From positions 6,944,001-7,008,000 of the forward strand of contig JBHGNT010000004.1 in assembly GCA_043228905.1 (NCBI GenBank): DNA of 64,000 bases, read 5' to 3'. Below are positions 21,776 to 32,500 of this stretch, one piece after another. Every line of letters starts with the position of its first letter. Within the stretch, counting starts at the first letter, position 1. A program made the translations under genes and the position numbers. The notes under the pieces were generated by a model, which ran no database searches, was not told where the DNA came from, and saw nothing but the letters and a program-made list of their open reading frames with translations. Origin of the DNA: Azolla caroliniana. Its lineage: Eukaryota; Polypodiophyta.

Positions 21776-24700
21776 TCAGGCACTAGAGGGTAACTTGGCC
21801 GATCTTGTAATGCGCTTGTTGTTGGTGCCAGATTTTACATTCTTCTTTATCTTAAAGCCTTTAGGTATGAGCTGACTAAGTGGCACTTCATCATCAGAGG
21901 CATCAGAGATAGGCGTGGATGCGCGGGCACCTTGTACTGGTGGCAAGCTTGAGAGAGCAACTGTGTTTTCTGCAACTGCAATGCTTGTACACAAATCCAC
22001 AAAGGTGCTGTCGATAGTCAAATTATCACTCATCTTTATTCCCCTATCATCATCAATGATGCCTGTACACTCGTTCTTATTAGACTCCTGTATGTGGACT
22101 ATGGCAGTAGTCATGGTCAACTCCTCTTGTACGGTGGCTGTCAACTCATTCTTAAGACTACGTGTACAATCAGGCTTATCTGTACAATCAGGCTCCTCAT
22201 GTGATTCTGTACAATCAGGCTTATCTTCAGGGAAAGCGATGTTCTTTCCACGATCCATTTGGGCATTCTCAGTACAATCAAGCTCCTCTTCATTACTAGC
22301 AATGTTCTTTCCATACTCCTCATCAGAATCTTTAGACAGTACTAGCACATTATCAGTAGACACTACTAACACATTATCAGTACAATCAGTCTGCTCTTCA
22401 GTACTTGCCATATTCTTTCCACACTCTTCATGGGCTTCAGTCTTCTCTTCAGTACTTGCCATATTCTTTCCACACTCTTCATGAGCTTCAATCTTCTTTT
22501 CAGTACTTGCCATATTCTTTCCAGAGTCTTCATAGGCTTCAATCTTCTCTTCAGTACTTGCCATATTCTTTCCAGACTCTTCATGGGCTTCAATCTTCTC
22601 TTCAGTACTTGCCATATTCTTTCCACACTCCTCATGGGCTTCTTTAGACATACTGTTGTTTGGACATGCCAGCTGCTCTTCACATATGAATGCTTCGTTT
22701 TTCTCACAATCCTCATGTGTGGAAGATGTGCTTCCAGAATCTGCCTCCGTGGAAAGGTTAATCCCAGAATCTGACTCTGCACTTGTGCTCCATGAAGTTC
22801 CCGATTCAGGCTGCTCTTGTAAACCTAATTAATGGGATTCCAAACAATATTAGTATCAACTCACATACTCAAAAGTTTGCAAACAATGAACATAGGGTTT
22901 TGGGCCACATTTTTACCTAATGTTACATGGTCATACTGTACAGCCGTAGATACCCCATTGCAAGTGGTGGGCTCGGTCATCTTCTCCACAACATCTAGGT
23001 GCTCAACAGTGTTGCTATGATCTATAGAATGCACCAAAAGCAACAATATAATAGGGTTGTTATGAGCTAAATCATTGTTTTCAAAGTCTGGCTTTTGACG
23101 TTTACCTGGGAGTGTGATAAATTCGTCTTCACGATCAGGTTTTGAACTCGTATCTCCGTCACCAAATATCATTTCGTCATCAGCTAGCAACACAAGTACA
23201 TGGTATTAGACAATGGATTAGGTTGACAACGCTCCTGACAGGTGAGAACTTATATGACTCACCATTGCATTCAACTTTCCTTTTCTTGCCGTTTCCATAC
23301 AACATTCTTGCAGCATTTCTCTTCTTACTGGGCTCTATTTCTAAAGACACATCATTTCTCTTCTTAGTGGGCTCTATTTCAAATTGTTGACCGGAGCTTG
23401 GGGAATTTGTTTGTAGAAGCATATGTTCCACTGCTCCAATGGCCCTTCTCATACATTCATCCTCATCATAAAAATCATAGGTTATTGGTAATGATGGTCC
23501 CTGAACCTTGGAATGTGCGGCAGATATTGAGGGTTTAGGCACAGGGGCTGGTAGTTCCATGACCTTCCCTGGCGTGGAGTTGCTTGACACTACGACATTC
23601 ATTGCAAGAAACAAAAAAACGTTGAACGTTAGTACCATCATCTAAAATATACAATGTAGGTCACAATGTACTCCTCACATAGTTCCTAATTTACTGAACT
23701 AGTACTAATAAGGAACAATGTACTGCTCACTTAGTTCCCAATTTACACAAGTAGTACTAATCATGCACAATATACACAAGTAGTACTAATCATGTAGAAT
23801 ATACTACTCACTTAGTTACCATGTTACACAAGGAGTACTAATCCCGAACAATGTACCACTGTACTAATCATGAACAATGTACTACTCACTTGTTTCCTAA
23901 ATTAGTGGACTAGTACTTATAAGGAACAATGTACTGCTCACTTAGTTCGCAAATTACACAAATAGTACTAATCATGCACAATATACACAAGTAGTACTAA
24001 TCATGCACAAGTACTAATCCCGAAAAATGCACCACTGACTTTGTCAAATTTATAAGTAGTACTAATCTTGAACAATGTACTACTCACTTATTTCCTAAAT
24101 CACTGAACTAGTACTAATCCCGAACAATGTACTGCTCACTTAGTTCCCAAATTACACAAATAGTACTAATCATGCACAATATACTACTCACTTAGTTACC
24201 AATTTACACAAATAAGGTACAAATCTAGTACTAATAGGGAACAAAGTACTACTCAGTTCCCAAATTACAAAACTAGTACTAATCATGAGCAATGTACTAC
24301 TCACTTAGTTACAAAACTATTACTAATCATGAGCAATGTACTAGAAACTTAGTTCACAAAGTACAAAACTAGTACTAATCATGAACAATGTAGTAATTAC
24401 TAAGTACTAATCCAACAAATGTAGATTGGTATTTTGCACACAAGTAATACTAAACGTGATATGTGTTCTACACACCTAGTTACATAACTTGTACTAATTA
24501 CACCAACAGTATTGAACTTGAACAGTATTAGTACTAAACGTGATATGTGTTTCACACACCTCATTTCCAAATTACAGAAACTGTACTATTATTCAGCAAT
24601 TTAAGTGACACCTTGTTCCCAAATTACATTACTAGTACTAATTTCCAAGTTACACAAACAATACTAACAGTCAACAGTGTACTATAAGTATAGTGTTTAC

Positions 24701-26277
24701 TAAACTAATACTAGGCAAGTTACAATATAGATTGGACGATGTTGTACCTGGTTCCCTTTTAGTACTACTAATTCTGGAAAATATCCCTTCAACTAACTAC
24801 ACATACCAATTATATATTAAGAGTACTGCCAATACTATCCCATTGTTGTTAGAGATACACTAATACTAATCCATTGTTCTCCTAAATTTTAAGTATGAAT
24901 TGTGGCATACACTAGTTCTAGTCCAAATGATAATTGACATTATATAATACAAACAATAGAATAGTAGAGCCACATACCGTACGGGTGTACTTTTAAACCC
25001 CAAGCATAGTACCACTCAGCCGCAATTGTAGTTTTACAGTCCATACATGTATTCTCTTTCTCAAAATGATACTTAGCACATAGCACATGATATGTGTGCA
25101 AGCATGGTGTAATCACAACATCCATAGCCTCCAGCTTGAATCCGAGGCCACAAAATATACACCTGGAAGATTGCAAACACAAGTTATAATATATTAGCTG
25201 CTCACTTATTTATACCATAAAAGTAGAAATAAATAACTTTTAAAGCTAATACCGTGATATAGCTATACTAGTAATGGTACTTTCTATACCACTTGGGTGC
25301 TCAATTACAGATGGACACAAAGTATCAAAACCATTATGTTTTAAATCCTGCATCAAGCATGCAAGGTTCTCAGAATGCAACTTTAAGGCTGACAACTTAT
25401 TATCTATTTCTTCATGTGCATTCCTGCAAGTATCAAGGTCTGTCATCTGTGAATGTAATTGAGCACCCATATTGTTCAGCTCTTTCTTCAACTCCTCTTT
25501 CAACACCTCACTTTCTGAATTTTGGATTGTCGATGCAATCCATTCATATGTAGTCTTTATTGAAGAAAATTTCTTTTCTGCCTGTATCTCAGCTGATTTA
25601 ACTGCTTCCAAATCAGCAAGTAGTGCTTGTATTCTTGAGCTCATAGAAGCTATGCAACCAGCCATCATCTGTTCATGTTTTTCAGTCATTGTGGCCCGTA
25701 CCTTTGCCTCTAGAACTTGTTGGACAGGTGTTGTAGCTGGAATATCCACATGAGAGGTTCCAGATGACTTCAAGCCAGTGTTGGTACTGGAGGACCCTTT
25801 GTAATGTTCTGACCGGTGCCGATTAAAATCTTCCCAATTAACGTCGATGCCACCTTGAACTTCACATGCAAAAGCACGTGCAAAAACAGTACCCACCTCA
25901 TTGTTAGTGATTTGATTTGTATCATAAACATGTTCGTATCTCGTCTTCAATAAATTGATGTATTCCCTCTTCAAACCACTCATGTGGAATCCTCGCCTTG
26001 TGTCGGGATGTGCTGACCCCCAGGTTTTTAACAACCACTCTCTCAGCTCTGGGTAAACGTCAGGTCGTGCCCGAAGGAAATAATTCCATCCAAGAGGTGT
26101 GTCTCGACTGATGGACTGGTACTGCCAGGTCTTCTTTCTCTGTGTTGATGAATTCATCACCCTTTCTCTTGTGGGTGTCTTCTTGCTTTCTTTCATGGGT
26201 GTCCTTCTTCCTTCCTTCACTGGTGTCTTCACTTTCTCTTTCATCAATGTCTTCTTTATGGGTGTCCTTCTCGTCAT
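21776..26277 (-). CDS. Accessory RING-H2/coiled-coil protein of the DNA transposon, five exons (950 aa)
   Basis: Minus-strand exons 26277-25253, 25162-24978, 23589-23263, 23183-22917 and 22824-21776 join in one frame (2853 bp) with GT-AG boundaries at every junction. The start ATG 26277 is the best guess; an in-frame ATG at 26301 exists but TTGACTAG before 26277 looks like a splice acceptor. The protein begins with TP-basic repeats (TPIKK, TPVKE, TPMKE, TPTRE), as in DNA minor-groove binders. A globular region follows (about 45-150), then a coiled coil (about 190-320), and a RING-H2 finger across the exon 1-2 boundary (CIFC, CLHTYHVLC, CMDC, about 342-385). Next comes an acidic Ser/Glu-rich tail with five 17-residue repeats (GKNMASTEE), and a basic end. 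RING-H2 domains usually act in ubiquitin transfer; that role is inferred. I do not recognise the whole protein. The gene converges on the transposase. Confidence 0.75.
22389..22650 (-). repeat. Coding tandem repeats in the RING gene (five 17-residue units)
   Basis: A 51-bp unit is repeated five times in frame, encoding variants of EAHEECGKNMASTEEKI. Looser TEE/GKN units continue to about 22240. The repeats lie in the last exon and keep the frame open. Confidence 0.85.
23640..24930 (-). repeat. Irregular repeat array filling intron 2 of the RING gene
   Basis: The 1388-bp intron (23590-24977) is made of loosely repeated segments built from TAGTACTAATC, CACAATGTACTACTCACTTAG and TTCCCAAATTACACAA. 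The units are more diverged and irregular than those in the transposase intron. No coding potential is seen. Confidence 0.8.
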
Positions 26278-26319
26278 TTTCCTAGTCAACACAATTCTCA
26301 TCAACACATAGCAAATCAA

Positions 26320-27410
26320 TTACCATCAACACATCGCAATTACCATCAACACATAGCAAATCATCACATTGCATGTACAAACCACATGTACAAACCACAT
26401 AGCAAATCATCACATTGCAAATCAACACACAATAACCCTAAATAGTCAAACACACAGAAAATAAAACTCATCCATGTCAAACACACAGAAAATAAAAACA
26501 GACGAATAGGAAAGTCAAAGAAAACGAAAACTTTGTAAATCATCATAACCAACTCCATCACATCGCATGTACAAGCCATGTCCAACATACAAAAACCCAA
26601 AATAGTAGGAAAAAAACTCATCCATGCCAAACTCACACAAAATAAAAACAGATGGACATGAAACATTAACAAAACAAAAACATAGCAACTCATCATAGCC
26701 AACTCCATTTTGGCCACATGTACAAACATGTCTAACACACAACCACATCGAACAAAATATTGTGATACATTTTTAAAAGAAACACAGAGAAACACAGAGA
26801 AAACAAAAACATACCAGTTGGGCATGCAACACATAGACTATGAATAATCAAAACCTACAAATGGTCATACACATACAAATAAAAAACAGACAGAGAGGAA
26901 ACATTCAGAAAAAGAATACATACCAGTTGGGCATGCAACACAGAGAATACCTGGAGGTCGCTAAACTTGCAGAGGTACCACACCGTCTTGATTTCGATAC
27001 CTTGGGAGACAAACGAGAAAACTTCAGGATGACAAACGAGCAAAACGTCAGAGGCTGCTGCAGAGGAGACAAACGAGCAAACTTCAGAGGCTGCTGCAGA
27101 GGAGACAAACTTCAGAGGCTGCTGCAGAGGCTGCTGCGTATACAGAGTTCAGAGATCGAACCTGGCACAGAGGGGAACACAAGAACAACAACAACGGGGA
27201 AACAGAGAATCGAAGGTGGAGTGAGAGAGAGAAACAGAAAGAAAGAAAGAAAGAGACCTTCGAAGGTGGAGTGAGAGACAGAGAGAAACAGACCTTCGAA
27301 GGTGTCTGTCTGACAACTTCGAGGTAGAAGAGAGAGAGAGAGAGACAGAGAGTGAGTGAGAGACAAAGAGAAACAGACCCTCGACGGTGTCTGTCTGACA
27401 ACTTCGAGAC

Positions 27411-27462
<52 letters not shown>

Positions 27463-27551
27463 CAGACAGACAGAGAGACAGAGAGACAGAGAGTGAGTGA
27501 GAGACAGAGAGAAACAGACCTTCGAAGGTGTCTGTCTGACAACTTCGAGAC

Positions 27552-27601
<50 letters not shown>

Positions 27602-27900
27602 GAGAGAGAGACATACCAACTGACACGTTCGACTACCAATACCAGAGAGAGAGAGATTGACACTGACCACCTGTCACAATGGAAACCTTCTCCAGGTGTG
27701 CTTTCGTACAACTCTACCTAGGAGACTGGGGCAACACTTAATGCATTAAATATGGCCTAGGGACATTCGAGTGTGACGTATAATATCTTTGAACATTCGA
27801 GTGTGACGTAATGAATTTGTTTTTGGTTTTTTGAAATTTATTTACAATTTTTAATGTTTCTTTTCTTCTTCGATTTAGTACTAAATTTTTGGCCAAAAGT
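26320..27900 (-). promoter_or_regulatory. Right subterminal region, upstream of the RING gene
   Basis: No convincing gene is seen; long Ser/Leu open frames here are translations of GA/CT tracts. Visible structure includes two copies of CATACCAGTTGGGCATGCAA (about 26811 and 26919) and repeated AGACAAACGAGCAAACTTCA and GAGGCTGCTGCAGA units (27005-27130). Three copies of a CTTCGAAGGTGTCTGTCTGA module (about 27294, 27378, 27519) lie between long GA tracts (27328-27350, 27416-27460, 27556-27612). Two copies of ACATTCGAGTGTGACGTA (about 27761, 27793) follow. Promoter elements of the RING gene presumably lie here, and further 5' exons cannot be excluded. Confidence 0.55.
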
Positions 27901-27926
27901 TGGTACACCGTAGCATGCTTCGACCC
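27901..27926 (-). repeat. Right terminal inverted repeat, with ACTA duplication outside
   Basis: On the minus strand it reads GGGTCGAAGCATGCTACGG, matching the left end. ACTA at 27927-27930 completes the 4-bp duplication, and after it the chromovirus leader resumes. Confidence 0.93.
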
Positions 27927-27930
27927 ACTA

Positions 27931-29514
27931 ACGTTTCTTTTGGTTTTCTTTTTGTCTTCGCGTGGAATGGCGATTGATCGTTGTGCGGTCGCCTTCATGC
28001 AGACAAGGATTAGCGAAAGAACTTCGGTAAATTTTCCTTAATTTTTTATCTAATTTTTCTTCTCCCTTCTATACATGTGTATACTTAATATGTAGTTTTT
28101 TTTTCATATATTCAATGATGTTGACGTGGTATTTAATTGGTTATCTTAAACGTTTACATATGTCCACGAGGTCAATACCTCGTTTGACATATAAATCATA
28201 TGTGATGAGTGTCGTATGCGTACGAGGTTACTACCTCAATTGCGTATTACGTTCACGAACATATGTTACGTTCGCGTACGAGGTCAATACCTCGCTTCGT
28301 TCGAAATGATATGCGTTGGATTTACTATGCGTAAGAGGTCAATACCTCAATTGCGAATTACGCTTAACCTTATTTTCGGATGTTTCGTGTGCGTAGAGGT
28401 ATATGCCTCGATTACGTATCCCGAATACATCATTGTTGGCTATATAAAAAAAACGATTCATTTAGTATACGCATATGTGGTCACTTATATACGTCTCTGA
28501 TCGTATATATGTGATATATTGACATATGTGTATATTTTAGATTACGTGATTCATATCAAATGTTTTCCTAATTGGGGAGAGGATTTTGGTGGCCGTCCTC
28601 ACATTTTTGTGAGAATGGCGTTGTCACCATCCCTTTTATCAACAATTTTTATTGTTGAAATTCCCGTTGGTCACTTTGATCTTTCGTTACGTAACGAACC
28701 TCGTATAGCCAAAATGATGTTGAATACGTCGGGCTTGATCCACATCAAGTAGGGTCGCTCTAATGACACACGTATCCAACATCTCCCCTCGTTACATGGA
28801 TACGATGCCACCATGAGCTCGTTCTTACGAGCGCCATTCGTAATGACGTGACCATGTGATGGGCCACATGAGCCTACGAAGACACAAGGGCTCATTCGGC
28901 TTGACCATTAGGTTACACTTTGGCATAGGCCATTGTACTTACGAGGCTTGAGGGTAGGTAGCGTACAACCATAGTGGGTAATAAATGAGGGAGAAATAAG
29001 GCCACTTGACCTATATGTTTCTTTTAAAAAAAACATATAGGGGCAAATGCCTCACATATCTCGAATACGCCTCAAACATTAAACATTCAATACGCGCAAT
29101 CTACTTGGTTGGCTCAAGTGTTTAATGTATTTGTCCTCGAGGTCTCGAGTTCAAATATGACCAATACCATACAACATCGTTGATACATATGACTATAATA
29201 CATGTTTAGACTTTAGGTCTAAGTGCACTTCGGGGTCCTCGTAATAGGACTTAAAGAGCCGAAACCACATATGTGGGCACAGAAACATAGTTATTGTTAA
29301 CATTTTTTTCGTGTATAAACTATTCATGACGCGAACATACATGGTTGAGCCTCGGGGAGCCGCCATGAAAAAAATCGATATAGAGATCAGGGAAAGGCAT
29401 TCATTTGTCACCCCCATGGTTTTTAAAACACCTCTGTGTTACCATAGTAACCTGATCTTGAACCTCATCTCATACGTCTAGAGGGGTATTGACGTGAGAT
29501 CATGATATCGATTA
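27931..29514 (+). other. Long 5' leader of the chromovirus
   Basis: This is the continuation of the chromovirus after the nested DNA transposon. It is non-coding. It holds a palindrome-bearing repeat array (28160-28410) and a tRNA-like module near 29105-29165, with stops in all frames. A leader of about 1.6 kb is long for a chromovirus. Confidence 0.7.
28160..28410 (+). repeat. Five palindrome-bearing repeats in the chromovirus leader
   Basis: The pattern GAGGT-N4-ACCTC occurs at about 28167, 28221, 28278 and 28335, with a degenerate fifth (GAGGTATATGCCTC) near 28394, spaced 54-59 bp. Each can fold into a short hairpin. ACGTATT- or AATTACG-like sequence lies between them. Confidence 0.75.
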
Positions 29515-32500
29515 ATGTTTGCCCATGATATGTTTACACCACGACAAGATGTTATGACTATTTGTCTGACCTTATCTTATTTCTTTGCCAGAAATAATCA
29601 TTCAATGGCTCAGAATAACGACCCGATGCCCTCCGCTCAAGCGGAAAGACCTCAAGGAAATCCTCCTGGGACAATGTCCATTGAGGCGTATATTTTACAA
29701 GTACAACATTTCCTTAGTTCAACCGCGCAGCAGTTGACCGAATTTCGGCAATCTCAAAGTGCTCTCGAGGCACGAGTCATTAGTCTCCAAAATGAGATTA
29801 ATAGACCTGATGAGCGTCAGGGTGAACCATCATTTGTCGTAAAGCCATTTACGGGAGATAAAAAGGAAAGAACCGAAGAAGCAATCTGCACGTGGCTGGG
29901 CCGATGGGAGTCTCATTTTGAGCTCTATCCCACGCCAGATAGTACGAAGATTGCATATGTCGGCCGAGAACTAGGGGGTAAGGCCGCCGCTTGGTGGCGT
30001 GGGCTCCGAACTTTGGGGAGATTGCCCGAGACCTGGACAGACTTTGTCACAGTTTTCAAGGGTCAATTTCTACAACCTCCCTCTCGAACCGAGGCAGCAC
30101 AAGCTTTAATGAACCTCTCTAGCAGGAAGTTTTCCTCGCTAGAAGATTATGTCCACCATGCTAGAACCCAAATCCAAAAATCGGGTCTAGAAGGGGACAA
30201 TTGGTTAATAGCTTGTTTTGTCAATGGCATCCCCAATTCGGACTATCACTGGATAGTGCACGATAAGGATCCAAAATCCTTCGAAGAGGCCGTTGAGATA
30301 GTTCTTCGCTATCAACGCACTTCGAAGAAGGACCATAACAAACCCAACGAAGCGCCCGGGACTAAGCAGTCGCAATTCGTTGGGAAACGCAAGACACCCA
30401 ACGAATTCATGGATCGCGATTATAAGCGACAACATCCTTTTTGCGTATTCTGCAAAAAGAAGGGTCATACAAAAGAGCAATGTCGTAAGCTCCAACGAAA
30501 AGAGCACGACGCCAAACCTAAAGCTACAGATCATAAAGGTCAGATTCCTAATGTCCTTCAGGTCTATACACATCATTTGAGTAATTGTCAATGTTCTTTC
30601 CCTCATTATGTATTGGGTCCCAATGATTTACTACGTGCAAACGGGTATATCAATGGATCTCCCGTACAATTTTTATTTGATTCGGGAAGCTCACACAATT
30701 TTGTGAATGATCGTTTGGTACAGATATGGGGAATCCAACCCACCGTAAGTGATCACACCTACACGGTGCACTTGGCTGATGGAAGAGTACAACACATCAA
30801 CGGGGCGATTCATTCTTTAGGAATTTCTATTGATACCTATATAGAGGAAGTAGACTTCCATGTAATGAATCTTAGTACCACCGATGTAATACTGGGTTAT
30901 CCCTGGTTTTATAATAAAAGCTCTTCTTTATTTATTGATTGGGTTCGCCATTCCATTTCTTTTGTACTCAACGATTGTACGCATTTTATTCAATGTGTAA
31001 CAAAACAATCCCTCTCGATTGTTTCCTCGTGTCCATCAATATCCGAGTTGTCTTGTTCTACGTTATTTTATTGTGTACTTGATCCGGACATTCACGTTTA
31101 CAATATCGATAATGTCTCGGGTCAATTAACATATTTTGAACAAAAACAACTTGATGAAATCGTAAACGATTTTCGTGATGTTTTTCCGAGTGAACTACCC
31201 GATGGTTTACCTCCTAAACGTAATATAGACCATCGTATAGATATTGTACCTGGCATTGCACCCATTAGTATACCTCCGTATCGCCTAAGTCGATCTGAAG
31301 AGGATGAGGTAGCTAAGCAACTTAAGGACTATTTACGAATGGGTTATATACGTTATAGTAAATCTCCATGGGGTGCACCAGTTCTCTTGGTTAAAAAGAA
31401 AGAGGGCACATGGCGTATGTGTATTAATTACCGACGCTTGAATAAAGTGACGATCAAGAATTCGTACCCATTGCCCCGGGCTGACGATCTAATTGACCGT
31501 CTCCAGGGAGCTCGGTATTTTACGAAACTTGATCTCCGTACTGGCTACCATCAAATACGAATAAGTGAGGACGATGTTCCTAAAACAGCATTTCGTACGC
31601 GCTACGGCCATTATGAGTTTTTGGTTATGCCTTTTGGTTTGACCAATGCTCCGGCTACATTTCAACAAGAAATGAATGACATTTTCCGAGAACAACTTGG
31701 AAAATTTGTCGTTATCTTCTTAGATGATATTTTAGTTTATAGCCGTACATTACAAGAACATGCTAGACATGTCCGCTTTGTTTTACAAATATTGCGTGAC
31801 AAACAATTTTACGCGAAGATCTCAAAATGTGAGTTCTTCAAGAAATCAATTACTTATCTTGGACATCTCATAACCGAACGAGGAGTTGAAATTGATCCTT
31901 CTCGCATCGAGAAAATCAAGCTTTGGCCCACTCTTCGGAATATTCGAGAAGTTCGATCATTCCTTGGTTTTGTCGGATTTTTGCGAAAATCTCTTCGTAA
32001 TTACTCACAATTGACGACGCCGTTTACTGATCTTCTAAAAGGTCAAACGCGTAAGTCTACAAAACCTATTGTGTGGAATGCTACACTAGACCTCGCCTTT
32101 AAGGAACTCAAGGACTTGGTATGCAAGGCTCCTTCACTTCTTTTACCCGATCCTTCAAAACCTTTTGAGGTTGAAACCGACGCAAGCGATTATGCTATAG
32201 GTGATGTCTTGTATCAATATGGTAAACCAATAGCATTCGAGAGTAAGAAACTTGATTCTGCTCAATGTCGGTATACCGTTCAAGAAAAGGAATTATTTGC
32301 GGTTATACATGCGCTCAAAACATGGCGCCATTATCTTTATGGAAATCGCTTTGTGGTAACTACGGACCACGAGTCCTTGAAATATTTTTGTGACCAACAA
32401 GACCTGAAAGGTCGTAAGGCACGATGGGCTGATCTCATCCAGGACTTTGATTTTTCCATACGATATCGTAAAGGTTCCATGAATACTGTCGCTGATGCAC

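Larger units (their letters stand above)
15744..27926 (+). mobile_element. 12.2-kb DNA transposon with DDD-type transposase and RING accessory gene (Sola-like)
   Basis: The two ends are inverted repeats of 26 bp with 24 matches (15744-15769 against 27901-27926), beginning GGGT and containing GCTACGGTGTACCA. Directly outside both ends is ACTA (15740-15743 and 27927-27930), a 4-bp target duplication. Inside lie two convergent genes: a three-exon transposase on plus (16927-20855) and a five-exon RING protein on minus (26277-21776). Sola elements are known for DDD transposases and 4-bp duplications and occur in plants, which fits. Each promoter lies near one terminus. Both reading frames are intact and the host LTR element is nearly unmutated, so this copy is young and may be autonomous. 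The superfamily name is an inference; the boundaries and genes are read directly. Confidence 0.88.

Noticed and set aside
22405-22774. Plus-strand Phe/Leu/Tyr-rich repeat proteins
   Set aside because: They are antisense shadows of the 17-residue repeats of the RING gene, whose frame is supported by splice joins.
27084-27711. Long Ser/Leu open frames on the minus strand (up to 199 codons)
   Set aside because: They are translations of GA/CT microsatellites open in three frames at once, with no other coding signature.
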